Shown here: positions 8,637 through 17,978 of the stretch, one piece after another | Position numbering within the stretch: position 1 is the stretch's first letter | How the letters are laid out: each line of letters starts with the position of its first letter | Source of the DNA: an uncultured Succiniclasticum sp. | GTDB lineage: Bacteria > Bacillota > Negativicutes > Acidaminococcales > Acidaminococcaceae | NCBI GenBank assembly: GCA_900544275.1 | Contig: UQUU01000007.1 | Coordinates: forward strand, 37,039-101,038 | Length of the DNA: 64,000 bases | Reading direction: 5' to 3' | Notes under the pieces: model-generated | The model's input: only the letters and a program-made list of their open reading frames with translations | Database searches by the model: none | What the model was told of the DNA's origin: nothing | Made by a program: the position numbers and the translations under genes

Positions 8637-8667
8637 AGTTTACACCCCCCCCCTATTTATAAGTCAA
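8637..8667 (-). promoter_or_regulatory. Possible promoter with a G9 tract in its spacer
   Basis: On the minus strand: TTGACT (8667-8662), eight bases, nine G residues (8653-8645), TG, then TAAACT (8642-8637). This spacer is 19 bases; TGTAAA in the same place gives 17. A mononucleotide run between -35 and -10 is the layout of phase-variable promoters such as Neisseria porA. The -10 match is weak. Confidence 0.35.
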
Positions 8668-8839
8668 CCATTATTTTTTTGTAACTTTTCTTATTTCCCT
8701 TTTTCTATAGGAACATCTCTTGTTTTTCGTAATTATCATAAATCACCAATCTTGTAGTAATCCATGCCCTACCTCATACAAACTCCTGTTTTCTTTCACT
8801 TACTTCGCATATAAAATTGACTAAATCATATAAAACAAT

Positions 8840-8872
8840 AAACCGGCGCTTCCGTAAGAAAACGCCGGTTTT
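8840..8872 (-). terminator. Terminator after the HAD phosphatase gene
   Basis: AAACCGGCG and CGCCGGTTT form a stem around a 14-base loop, 27 bases after the stop codon. T-rich sequence follows on the minus strand (TTTATTGTTTTA). Confidence 0.6.
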
Positions 8873-8899
8873 ATATACCGTCATTCATGCTAAATTTTC

Positions 8900-9715
8900 T
8901 CAGGCGGTAATGTGCAGCAATTTGTCGATGGCTTCCGCTACACCGTCGGCATCGTGATTGCCTGTTACCCATTTTGCAGCGGCTTTCACTGCCGGTTTGG
9001 CATTAGCCACAGCCACGCCTAAAGCCGCATTTTGGATCATGCTCAAATCGTTATTACTGTCGCCGATACACATGATTTCGTCGGCGCCGATGCCATAACG
9101 CTCTGCCACCGCAGTCACCGCCTGCCATTTGTTGACTCCCGGTTCCATCAGTTCCAAAAAATTATCTTTGGAACTGGTGACTACCAGGCGACCTGCAAAG
9201 GTCGTCTGGATATCTTCCCAGGCTTCTTTAAATTCTCCTTCCCGGGTCATGACTAAAAGCTTGTAAGGCGCCCGGGGCAAATCGTAAAGACGGTCCCCCA
9301 CCGGCGTGGCCGGTATGCCGGAGATCTTCGTATAGGCGGCAGAAAAAGGGGTCAGTTCCTTGACCCACAAGGCATCGTCGATGTAGGCCTGGATATAATA
9401 ACCCTTTTTACGGCAATAGGCCAACACTTCCCGGGACGTTTCCCAACGTAAAGGATGTTCGTAAAAAACTTCCCCTGATTTATTGCCTTTCACCAGAGCG
9501 CCATTATAGGAGATCAGCGGAATATCCAACCCCAACTTATCCACATACGGTTTGGCGGAGACATACATGCGGCCGGTGGCAATCAGTACCTGCAAGCCTG
9601 CTTCCAGGGCCCGATGGATTGCCGCGGCATTACCGGACGAAATCTCATTCCGGCTGTTTAAAAGCGTGTCATCCATATCACTGGCAATCAATTTAATATT
9701 CCAACTACTGTTCAA
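8900..9715 (-). CDS. Cof-type HAD-superfamily phosphatase
   Basis: A cytosolic sugar-phosphate or nucleotide phosphatase of the Cof/YidA group. Motif I is DMDDTLL (nucleophile Asp near residue 14), then SYNGA, and motifs III/IV are close to CIGDSNNDLSMI with the two acidic Mg ligands. The C2 cap lies in between. Length (271 residues) is typical. The start is a TTG with GGAG seven bases upstream; no ATG lies near. Substrate cannot be told from sequence. It is a single gene with its own terminator. Confidence 0.9.
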   Translation of the reverse strand: MNSSWNIKLIASDMDDTLLNSRNEISSGNAAAIHRALEAGLQVLIATGRMYVSAKPYVDKLGLDIPLISYNGALVKGNKSGEVFYEHPLRWETSREVLAYCRKKGYYIQAYIDDALWVKELTPFSAAYTKISGIPATPVGDRLYDLPRAPYKLLVMTREGEFKEAWEDIQTTFAGRLVVTSSKDNFLELMEPGVNKWQAVTAVAERYGIGADEIMCIGDSNNDLSMIQNAALGVAVANAKPAVKAAAKWVTGNHDADGVAEAIDKLLHITA

Positions 9716-9820
9716 AACGTCTTCTCCTTTGTTGAATGCTGACTCCAGCGCATCCTGAATGCTGAAGCCGGCTACATTATATCATCATTATTGCACCAGT
9801 TTATTCTGAATATTTCTTTT

Positions 9821-10192
9821 TTATTTCCCGCCGTTCTTTTGTTTTTCTTCTCCGCAAGAACTCCGCCATACAATCTCACTACTGCCTGTAATAACTGCGC
9901 TAAGGCAAAAAGCAAAGAGGAATGAGTTTGCGGAACAGCTCCACTTCCAGCCGGGCAGCAGGTGTACTACCGCAATCAGCACAAAAAAACTGAGGAGCAT
10001 TTCCAAGCCCCGGCGCAGGACGCCTTGCCGCACTTTTTGCAAAATCCATGCTCCCAGGGCGGAAAAGATGCCGATGCAGGCTGCCCCTAAGACGGTCCCG
10101 CCTAACGTAACGATCTGTATAAAATGCGTAGTATAAAGGGCGAGAAACGTCAGCACACCTATGGTCATGACCGCTGTAAAATAGTTGTACAC
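9821..10192 (-). CDS. Small multi-span membrane protein after uvrC
   Basis: I choose the GTG at 10192-10190, six bases after GGAGG, giving 123 residues; the frame is open further but would overlap uvrC. About four hydrophobic segments are visible (YFTAVMTIGVLTFLALY, IVTLGGTVLGAACIGIFSALGAW, LLSFFVLIAVVHLLPGW, SFLFAFCLSAVITGSSEIV). The layout resembles the small YmfD/DUF-type membrane proteins but I cannot name a family. It begins 10 bases after the uvrC stop and is surely in that operon; a role in repair is not implied. Confidence 0.65.
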   Translation of the reverse strand: MYNYFTAVMTIGVLTFLALYTTHFIQIVTLGGTVLGAACIGIFSALGAWILQKVRQGVLRRGLEMLLSFFVLIAVVHLLPGWKWSCSANSFLFAFCLSAVITGSSEIVWRSSCGEEKQKNGGK

Positions 10193-10202
10193 AGAGGCCT
10201 CC

Positions 10203-12041
10203 TTACTTTTGTCCCTGCAGCATGTCGCTCTTGCGCACGATATCGCTGTGGAAGAATTCATAAAGCGTACGGGCTGCCGCTCGATTCATGCCTTCTACGG
10301 CCGCCAGTTCTTCTTCCGAAGCAGCTTTCATGGTTTCCAAAGAAGCGTAGGCTTTCCATAGAGCCTGACGACGTTTCGGGCCGATACCGGCAATCGTATC
10401 CAGCACGGACACCAGATTACGGCGTCTCAAGCGTTTTCTGTGGTAGGTAATCGCAAAGCGATGCGCTTCGTCACGAATATGCTGTATCATATGCAGCGCA
10501 GGCGACTCTCTTTCTAAATAAATGCTTTGGCTCTCCCCTTCCAAAAAAATCTCTTCCCGCTGCTCTGCCAGAGAGATGACCTGAATATCCAGCCCCAGAC
10601 CGCGGATGACTTTAAGAGCGGCGGCTAATTGTCCCTTACCGCCATCGATAATGATCAGGTCCGGCAACTCTTCATAGTCTTTATAACGCCGATATACTAC
10701 TTCCTGCATGGATTTAAAATCGTCCGGCTTGCCTTCCGTAGATGCCAGCTTAAAACGGCGATAGTCTTTTTTACTGGGCGATCCATAACGGAAGACTACC
10801 ATAGAGGCTACGGTTTCGCTGCCCTGAGTATGGGAAATATCGAAGCAGTCCATCCGTGCCAGAGGACACTTTGCCCCCACCACGCGTTGCAATTCTTCCG
10901 CGGCGGCTTCCTCGGTCTTTTGCTGCATCTGCCCTTTCCGTTCCTGCTCCCGGATCAGCTTTAGGGCATTTTCACAGGCCAGCTGCATCAGTTTCGCCTT
11001 GTCGCCCCGCCGGGGTTCCGCCAGCGTAACTTTATGCCCCGCCCGTTCGGTCAGCCATTCCCGGATTGTGTTCAGTTCTTCTTCTTCCGGCAAATGCGAA
11101 ACGAGGACCTCCTTAGGCAGGAACACGTCTTCCCCATTGTAGTATTGTTTCAGAAAGGCCGCGATCACAGCCGCTTCCGACTCTCTTTCCGCAGGCAGCA
11201 TAAAGTCTTTCCGCCCGATCAGTTTACCGCCCCGGACAAAAAATACCTGCAGGCAGACAGAAAACGTGTCGGCGGCATAGCCGACGATATCCATATCGCC
11301 GCCTTCCAGTACGGCTTTCTGGCTTTCTTCCAGACGTTCCACCGCCTGCAGCTGATCCCGGTAGTGTGCGGCTGCTTCAAAGGCGTATTTCGCAGCGGCT
11401 TCCTGCATCCGTTCTTTCAAGCTGCGGCGCAGTTCTTTCATCTTACCGTCCAACACCAGACAAATGGATTTCACCAGTTCCCCATAGTCTGCCCGGGATA
11501 CCTTGCCCACACAAGGGGCCAGGCAACGCTTGATATGGTACTGCAGGCAGGGTCGCTCCTGATTCATATTCCGACAGTTGCGGACAGGGAACAAGGAGCG
11601 GAGCAGCTTCATCGTCGCGCGCAGCGCCCCCACATCCGGATAGGGACCATAATATTTCCCGCCGTCTTTGACCACCCGCCGGGTGATATACATCCGGGGA
11701 AAGGGCTCCTGCAAAGTGATTTTCAAATACGGATACGTTTTATCGTCCTTCAGCATAATGTTGTAGCGGGGACGATATTTCTTGATCAGATTGCATTCCA
11801 GGATCAGCGCTTCGATTTCGCTGTCTGTCTGAATGGTTTCCAGATCCTCTACGTGACTGGTCAGCGCCGCCACTTTGACAGACTGACGCCCCGAGTTCCG
11901 AAAATAGCTGTGCACCCGGTTGTTGAGGTTTTTTGCTTTTCCTACATAAAGGACGCGGCCGGTGACATCCCGCATCAGGTATACGCCCGGTTTGGCAGGC
12001 AATACCGCCAGCGCCTTTTCAATCTTATCGTTACTAACCAT
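10203..12041 (-). CDS. uvrC: Excinuclease ABC subunit C
   Basis: UvrC makes both incisions around a lesion handed over by UvrAB. Domains in order: GIY-YIG nuclease (residues 14-95, PGVYLMRDVTGRVLYVGKAKN), UVR motif binding UvrB (about 205-240, AFEAAAHYRDQLQAVE), RNase H-like endonuclease (about 380-540, MDCFDISHTQG and DLIIIDGGKGQL) and C-terminal helix-hairpin-helix (IAGIGPKRRQALW). At 612 residues it is full length. It follows uvrB and uvrA on the same strand, so all three excinuclease subunits are together. Confidence 0.97.
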   Translation of the reverse strand: MVSNDKIEKALAVLPAKPGVYLMRDVTGRVLYVGKAKNLNNRVHSYFRNSGRQSVKVAALTSHVEDLETIQTDSEIEALILECNLIKKYRPRYNIMLKDDKTYPYLKITLQEPFPRMYITRRVVKDGGKYYGPYPDVGALRATMKLLRSLFPVRNCRNMNQERPCLQYHIKRCLAPCVGKVSRADYGELVKSICLVLDGKMKELRRSLKERMQEAAAKYAFEAAAHYRDQLQAVERLEESQKAVLEGGDMDIVGYAADTFSVCLQVFFVRGGKLIGRKDFMLPAERESEAAVIAAFLKQYYNGEDVFLPKEVLVSHLPEEEELNTIREWLTERAGHKVTLAEPRRGDKAKLMQLACENALKLIREQERKGQMQQKTEEAAAEELQRVVGAKCPLARMDCFDISHTQGSETVASMVVFRYGSPSKKDYRRFKLASTEGKPDDFKSMQEVVYRRYKDYEELPDLIIIDGGKGQLAAALKVIRGLGLDIQVISLAEQREEIFLEGESQSIYLERESPALHMIQHIRDEAHRFAITYHRKRLRRRNLVSVLDTIAGIGPKRRQALWKAYASLETMKAASEEELAAVEGMNRAAARTLYEFFHSDIVRKSDMLQGQK

Positions 12042-12115
12042 ATAGACCTTTATTTACAGAATCAACCTTTATTCACAGATTTTTGACTATCCTGCGCGGT
12101 TCTTTCGCACCGCTC

Positions 12116-15046
12116 CTACGTCATGATTGCCATCCTGTGATTTACATCCAACCATTCTGAACCGTTACTGTTTTTTGTCCGCTTTTTCTCAGACTTAACG
12201 CTGCTCGCCTTGCTGCCTGTCTGCCGCTTTCTTTCCAACACCATCTTCAGGTATTGCCCGGTGTAGGACGCCTTGTTTTTCGCCAACTGTTCCGGCGTGC
12301 CCGTCCCCACAACAGTACCGCCTTTGTCGCCCCCTTCAGGGCCCAGATCGATCAGATAATCTGCGGTTTTGATCACGTCCAGATTATGTTCGATGATGAT
12401 CACCGTATTGCCGCCGTCTACCAGCCGCTGCAGCACCTGCAGCAGTTTATCCACGTCGGCGGTGTGCAGGCCGGTGGTGGGCTCATCTAAAATGTACAGT
12501 GTGCGTCCGGTCCCCCGTTTGGACAACTCCGCCGCTAATTTGATCCGCTGCGCTTCGCCTCCGCTTAAGGTAGTGGCTGACTGGCCCAGGCGAATATACC
12601 CCAGCCCCACATCTTCCAGCACTTGTAGTTTGGCCGCGATACGGTCCTGATTTTTGAAATACTCCAATGCTTCCGTCACGGTCATATCCAGCACCTGGGC
12701 AATATTTTTCCCTTTATACCGCACTTCCAGCGTGTCCCGGTTGTAACGGGCGCCATGACAAACTTCACAGGGAACATAGACGTCCGGCAGGAAATTCATC
12801 TCGATTTTATTCACCCCATCACCCTGGCAGGCTTCGCAGCGGCCGCCTTTTACGTTAAAGCTGAAACGGCCCTGTTTATAGCCCCGGACCTTGGCCTCAT
12901 TCGTCGAGGCAAAAAGGGCCCGGATATGATTAAATACGCCGGTATAGGTCACCGGGTTAGACCGGGGCGTCCGGCCAATAGGACTTTGGTCGATGTCGAT
13001 GATCTTATCGATCTCTTCCAGCCCCCGGATCTCTTTGTATTGCAGCGGGCGGACTCTGGCTCCGTGGAGTTTGGCTGCCACCGCATTATATAAGATGTCA
13101 TTAATGAGGGTGGATTTGCCGCTGCCGCTGACTCCGGTCACCACGGTGAACAGGCCCAGAGGGATCCGCACATCGATATTTTTTAAATTATTGCCCGCCG
13201 CGCCGAGGATCTCAATATAGCGTCCATCCGGCTTGCGGCGTTCCGCCGGCACAGGAATGAAGCGTTTGCCGCTCAGGTATTGCCCCGTCACGGATTCACT
13301 GACCTGCATGATCTCCGCCGCCGTGCCCTGGGCCACCACCTGTCCCCCATGTTCGCCGGCACCGGGGCCGATATCGATGATCTGATCCGCCGCCAGCATG
13401 GTTTCTTCATCATGCTCCACCACCAGCACGCTGTTGCCTAAATCACGCAAATGGAAAAAGGTTTGCAGCAGGCGGTCATTATCCCGCTGGTGCAATCCGA
13501 TACTGGGCTCGTCCAGAATATACAATACGCCCACCAGGCCGCTGCCGATCTGGGTTGCCAGCCTGATCCGCTGGGCTTCGCCGCCGCTTAAGGTAGCCGC
13601 CGCCCGGGCCAGCGTCAGGTAATCCAACCCTACGTCATTTAAAAAGTTCAGCCGGGCATTGATTTCTTTCATCACCTGTTTGGCGATGATCTGCTGCCGT
13701 TCGGTCAATTGCAGATTCGCAAAGAAATCTTTCGCGTCCCGCACGGTCAGCCGCGTAACTTCATCAATATTCTTGCCGCCGATGAGGATGGCAAGGACCT
13801 CCGGTTTTAAACGGCCGCCTTGACAGTCCGGACACAGCGTCCCGCTCATAAAGGTTTCCAGATCCTCCCGCATGGCATCGCCCCAGGCCTCTTTATAGCG
13901 CTGTTTCAACAGGGGGATCACTCCATCCCAGGTACGGTTATAATCATTGGTATCCCCGTTTAGGTTGGTATAAACGAAATGATAGGTCTCCTCGCCGCCG
14001 CCCCACTTTAACTTTTCCTGCATTGCCGGGGCAAGGTCGTTCCAGCAGTTGTCCAGCGTATACCCGTTGCCCTGTAAAAAAGCGGTCAGAAGCCGCGTGG
14101 TAAAAGCGGCCGGATTGGTAGACAGAGCCGCAATGGCCCCATCGGCAAAGCTTTTATTTTTATCCGGCAAAATCAGTTCCCAGTCATATTCCCGTTTGAT
14201 CCCCAACCCGCCGCAGGTAGGACAGGCACCGTAAGGCGCGTTGAAAGAAAATAAGCGCGGTTCGATTTCCGGCAGGCTGATCTCACAATCCGGGCAGGCA
14301 AATTTTTCTGAATATACCTTCGTCTCCCCGCCGACGACCTGCACTTCGATCCGTCCATCCGCCAACTTCAAGGCCGTCTCCACGGAGTCGCTGAGCCGCT
14401 GGCGGATACCTTCCCGCACCGACATACGATCCACCACCACGGAAAGACGGTGTTTTTTCTTTTTGTCCAGCGTGATATCTTCATCCAGCGTCCGCAGTTC
14501 CCCGTCCACCAACATACGGGCGTAACCGGAGCGGCGCATATTCTCAATGATGTCTTTATGTTCTCCTTTGCGGCCATACACCAACGGCGCCATGATCATA
14601 AAGCGAGAACCTTCCGGCAGAGAAAGCACCTGGTCCACGATCTGCTGTACAGTCTGCCGTTCAATGAGCCGCCCGCATTTCGGGCAATGAGGCTCTCCCA
14701 CCCGCGCGAATAATAGCCGCAGGTAATCGTAAATTTCGGTTACGGTGCCTACGGTAGACCGGGGATTGCGCCCCGCCGTCTTCTGGTCGATGGAAATGGC
14801 CGGCGACAGACCTTCGATATAATCCACATCCGGCTTGTCCATCTGCCCCAAAAACTGGCGGGCATAAGCGGAAAGGCTTTCCACATACCGACGCTGCCCC
14901 TCCGCATAAATCGTATCAAAAGCCAGGGAACTTTTGCCGCTGCCGGAAAGCCCCGTCAGCACCACCAGTTTATCCCGGGGTATCTCCAATGTTATATTTT
15001 TAAGGTTGTGCTGCCGCGCGCCCTTAATGATCATCTTATCTTGCAT
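12116..15046 (-). CDS. uvrA: Excinuclease ABC subunit A
   Basis: UvrA is the damage-sensing ABC ATPase of nucleotide excision repair. Two ATPase modules are present: Walker A GLSGSGKSS and GVSGSGKST, and two signatures, LSGGEAQRIRLA and LSGGEAQRIKLA. Cysteine pairs of the zinc modules are seen in CPKC, CPDC/CPTC and CEAC/CEVC. The C-terminus has a basic, low-complexity tail after the conserved core. The frame is open to a GTG at 15067, but the conserved part starts MQDKMIIKGARQHNL, so I use the ATG at 15046; the GTG cannot be excluded. It follows uvrB closely. Confidence 0.96.
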   Translation of the reverse strand: MQDKMIIKGARQHNLKNITLEIPRDKLVVLTGLSGSGKSSLAFDTIYAEGQRRYVESLSAYARQFLGQMDKPDVDYIEGLSPAISIDQKTAGRNPRSTVGTVTEIYDYLRLLFARVGEPHCPKCGRLIERQTVQQIVDQVLSLPEGSRFMIMAPLVYGRKGEHKDIIENMRRSGYARMLVDGELRTLDEDITLDKKKKHRLSVVVDRMSVREGIRQRLSDSVETALKLADGRIEVQVVGGETKVYSEKFACPDCEISLPEIEPRLFSFNAPYGACPTCGGLGIKREYDWELILPDKNKSFADGAIAALSTNPAAFTTRLLTAFLQGNGYTLDNCWNDLAPAMQEKLKWGGGEETYHFVYTNLNGDTNDYNRTWDGVIPLLKQRYKEAWGDAMREDLETFMSGTLCPDCQGGRLKPEVLAILIGGKNIDEVTRLTVRDAKDFFANLQLTERQQIIAKQVMKEINARLNFLNDVGLDYLTLARAAATLSGGEAQRIRLATQIGSGLVGVLYILDEPSIGLHQRDNDRLLQTFFHLRDLGNSVLVVEHDEETMLAADQIIDIGPGAGEHGGQVVAQGTAAEIMQVSESVTGQYLSGKRFIPVPAERRKPDGRYIEILGAAGNNLKNIDVRIPLGLFTVVTGVSGSGKSTLINDILYNAVAAKLHGARVRPLQYKEIRGLEEIDKIIDIDQSPIGRTPRSNPVTYTGVFNHIRALFASTNEAKVRGYKQGRFSFNVKGGRCEACQGDGVNKIEMNFLPDVYVPCEVCHGARYNRDTLEVRYKGKNIAQVLDMTVTEALEYFKNQDRIAAKLQVLEDVGLGYIRLGQSATTLSGGEAQRIKLAAELSKRGTGRTLYILDEPTTGLHTADVDKLLQVLQRLVDGGNTVIIIEHNLDVIKTADYLIDLGPEGGDKGGTVVGTGTPEQLAKNKASYTGQYLKMVLERKRQTGSKASSVKSEKKRTKNSNGSEWLDVNHRMAIMT

Positions 15047-15076
15047 AATAAAACGTGACTCCCGCACTCTTGTTCA

Positions 15077-17098
15077 TCAGAATATCTTTTTCTTTTTCGC
15101 CTTAGGTTGTAATTTATCGCCCAGTTGTCCCTTTACTACGATCAAGCGGTCGCGCAGTTCTGCCGCCAGTTCAAAATCCAGTTCTTTTGCGGCCTGGGCC
15201 ATGCTGCTTTCCAGATTTCTGACCAGCTTGCGCAAAGCGGCAGCACTGCTTTTTTTCAAAGCTTTTTCGTCATAGGCTTTCCGGGTGTCCATCTCTTCTT
15301 CTACTTTAGTCAGCTTGATCAGGTTGCGCTGTTCCTTGTAGACCGTTTTGGGCACAATGTTATGTTCTTTATTAAAGGCATCCTGTATCTCACGCCGGCG
15401 GTTGGTTTCGTCAATCGCCCGTTTCATGGAATCCGTCAGCCGGTCGGCATACATCACGACGTGACCGTGCTCATTCCGGGCCGCCCGCCCAATGGTCTGC
15501 ACCATTGCCGTATCACTGCGCAGGAAGCCTTCTTTATCCGCGTCCAGAATGGCAATACAACTCACTTCCGGCAGGTCCAGTCCTTCCCGCAGCAGGTTGA
15601 TCCCCACCAATACGTCAAACTCACCGCCCCGCAGAGCGTCAATGATCTGGGCCCGTTCAATGGTGGCAATATCGGAATGCAGATAGCGTACACGGATCTC
15701 ATTCTGTTTCAGATATTCGGTCAGGTCTTCCGCCATCCGCTTGGTCAATGTGGTGACCAGCGTCCGTTCGCCCTGGGCCGTGGTCTTTTTAATTTCCGCC
15801 ATCAGGTCATCGATCTGTCCCTGAATCGGGCGAACTTCAATTTTCGGATCCAATAACCCCGTCGGACGAATAATCTGTTCCACCACCTGCGCCGCCTGAT
15901 CCAACTCATAGGCAGCCGGCGTGGCGGAAATATAAATCGTCTGATGAATCCGTTCGTTAAATTCTTCAAACGTCAAAGGACGGTTGTCTACCGCCGAAGG
16001 CAAACGGAAACCATAGTTCACCAGCATTTCTTTCCGCGCCCGGTCGCCGTGAGCCATAGCCCGGATCTGGGGCAGCGTCACATGGGATTCGTCGATGACC
16101 AGCAAAAAATCTTTCGGGAAATAGTTGACCAGTGTAAAGGGAGCTTCCCCCGCCTTACGCTTATCCATGTGCCGGGAATAATTTTCGATGCCGGTGCAAT
16201 AGCCCATCTCTTCCATCATTTCCAGGTCGTAGTTGGTTCGCTGCTCCAGCCGCTGGGCTTCCAGCAATTTTCCTTCGCTCCGCAGCTGTTCCAGACGTTC
16301 TTTCAGTTCCACCCGGATATCCGCCATGGCCCGTTCCATGTTCTCTTTGCTGGTGACATAATGGGATGCGGGGAAAATGGCCACGTGAGTCCGCTTTGCT
16401 TCCACATTCCCTGTAAGGATGTCCACTTCCAGCAGTTGTTCCACTTCGTCATCGAACATTTCGATGCGTACGGCTTTTTCCCCATAGCTGGCCGGAATAA
16501 CCTCGATTACATCGCCCCGCACCCGAAAAGTGCCGCGCTTAAAATCAAAATCATTGCGCACATACTGGTTCTCCACCAGTTTTCGCAGGATCTCATTGCG
16601 GTCGATGACCTGACCTATCCGCAGAGAAACCACGGAATCGTAGTAATCCTGCGGTCCGCCCAAGCCGTAAATACAGCTTACACTGGCTACCACGATCACA
16701 TCCCTGCGTTCAAAAAGAGCGCTGGTAGCGCTATGGCGCAGTTTATCGATTTCGTCGTTAATGGACGAATCTTTTTCAATATAGGTATCCGTCTGGGGAA
16801 TATAGGCTTCCGGTTGATAATAATCGTAATAAGAAACAAAATATTCTACCGCGTTGTCCGGAAAAAAAGCTTTTAACTCACTGGCCAGCTGAGCCGCCAG
16901 TGTTTTATTGTGAGCGATGACCAAAGTGGGCTTCTGCACCCGATTGATCACCTGGGCTACCGTGAAGGTTTTCCCCGTACCGGTCGCCCCTAACAATACC
17001 TGGGCCTTCATCCCCTGTTCTACGCCTTGCGCCAGTTTATCGATGGCCTGCGGCTGATCGCCGGCTGGTTCAAACGGCGCCTTGATTGCAAATTCCAT
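15077..17098 (-). CDS. uvrB: Excinuclease ABC subunit B
   Basis: UvrB is the helicase-like protein that verifies damage and loads UvrC. Visible are Walker A LLGATGTGKT (residues 37-46), the beta-hairpin region with YYQPEAYIPQTDTYIEK, helicase motifs (DESHVTLPQ, QTIGRAARN) and the C-terminal UVR motif (LESSMAQAAKELDFELAAELRD). Length 673 residues is typical. It is the first gene of the uvrB-uvrA-uvrC cluster; uvrA starts about 30 bases after its stop. Confidence 0.97.
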   Translation of the reverse strand: MEFAIKAPFEPAGDQPQAIDKLAQGVEQGMKAQVLLGATGTGKTFTVAQVINRVQKPTLVIAHNKTLAAQLASELKAFFPDNAVEYFVSYYDYYQPEAYIPQTDTYIEKDSSINDEIDKLRHSATSALFERRDVIVVASVSCIYGLGGPQDYYDSVVSLRIGQVIDRNEILRKLVENQYVRNDFDFKRGTFRVRGDVIEVIPASYGEKAVRIEMFDDEVEQLLEVDILTGNVEAKRTHVAIFPASHYVTSKENMERAMADIRVELKERLEQLRSEGKLLEAQRLEQRTNYDLEMMEEMGYCTGIENYSRHMDKRKAGEAPFTLVNYFPKDFLLVIDESHVTLPQIRAMAHGDRARKEMLVNYGFRLPSAVDNRPLTFEEFNERIHQTIYISATPAAYELDQAAQVVEQIIRPTGLLDPKIEVRPIQGQIDDLMAEIKKTTAQGERTLVTTLTKRMAEDLTEYLKQNEIRVRYLHSDIATIERAQIIDALRGGEFDVLVGINLLREGLDLPEVSCIAILDADKEGFLRSDTAMVQTIGRAARNEHGHVVMYADRLTDSMKRAIDETNRRREIQDAFNKEHNIVPKTVYKEQRNLIKLTKVEEEMDTRKAYDEKALKKSSAAALRKLVRNLESSMAQAAKELDFELAAELRDRLIVVKGQLGDKLQPKAKKKKIF

Positions 17099-17205
17099 GG
17101 GCCTTTCTTTCCTTTATGTCTATGTCGTTACTATCTGATGCTTGTTTACGCAAAATTACCCTTGTGTCTGCCATTCCTACCGAATCGGCGTTGCCAAAAC
17201 AGGCC

Positions 17206-17961
17206 TCACAAATCCAAAAGTAATCCTACCGGACAATGGTCACTGCCCATTACGTCTGTATAAATCAAACTGTCTTTGATCTTATCCTGCCAGCGGTTGG
17301 ACACCAGCCAGTAGTCGATCCTCCACCCTGCATTCTTTTCCCGGGCGCGGAAACGATACGACCACCAGGAATAGATCCCCTCTTTATCCGGGTACAGGTA
17401 GCGGAAAGAATCCGTAAAGCCGGCCTGCAGCAGCTCTGTCATCTTGGCCCGCTCTTCATCGGTAAAACCGGCGTTATTACGGTTAGTCTTCCAGTTTTTC
17501 AAATCAATGTTTTCGTGAGCTACATTCAAATCCCCGCAGATCAGCACCGGTTTTTTTGCATCCAGTCCCACCAGATACCTGCGAAACGCGTCTTCCCAGA
17601 CCTGCCGGTACTCCAGCCGTTCCAATTCCTGCTTGGAGTTGGGCGTATAGACATTCACCAGATACAGCTCCGGGAATTCACAGGTAATGATTCGACCTTC
17701 CCGGTCGTGTTCTTCAATGCCCATGCCGTAGGTAACGTTCAGCGGCTCTTTTTTAGTAAAGACCGCCGTGCCGGAATAGCCTTTTTTCTCGGCGCTGTTC
17801 CAGTATTCAAAATAGCCGGGGAAGTCGAATTCCGCCTGTTCCCGCAGCATTTTCGTTTCCTGCACGCAGAAAATATCAGCGTCCGCCTGTTGTAAAAATA
17901 CATCAAACCCTTTATTCATACAGGCGCGCAGCCCGTTCACATTCCAGGAAATCAGTTTCAT
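17206..17961 (-). CDS. Exodeoxyribonuclease III / AP endonuclease
   Basis: An ExoA/Xth-family enzyme that cuts at abasic sites and degrades 3' ends. The frame extends upstream into the methyltransferase gene, but the family starts MKLISWNVNGLRAC, preceded by GGAAAGG, giving 251 residues. Catalytic motifs: WNVNGLRA, VQETK (metal Glu), NVYTPNS (Tyr), GDLNVAH (Asp and Asn) and the terminal GSDHCPVGL (Asp-His). It lies 17 bases after the methyltransferase and ahead of uvrB, so base excision and nucleotide excision repair genes are adjacent on one strand. Confidence 0.94.
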   Translation of the reverse strand: MKLISWNVNGLRACMNKGFDVFLQQADADIFCVQETKMLREQAEFDFPGYFEYWNSAEKKGYSGTAVFTKKEPLNVTYGMGIEEHDREGRIITCEFPELYLVNVYTPNSKQELERLEYRQVWEDAFRRYLVGLDAKKPVLICGDLNVAHENIDLKNWKTNRNNAGFTDEERAKMTELLQAGFTDSFRYLYPDKEGIYSWWSYRFRAREKNAGWRIDYWLVSNRWQDKIKDSLIYTDVMGSDHCPVGLLLDL

Positions 17962-17978
17962 CATGTATCCTTTCCGGT

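Noticed and set aside
11034..12086. 350-codon plus-strand open frame opposite uvrC
   Set aside because: It lies entirely opposite a clear uvrC, has no ribosome site and no family pattern; an antisense shadow.
15944..16876. 310-codon plus-strand frame opposite uvrB
   Set aside because: Antisense to a well-conserved gene, no ribosome site.
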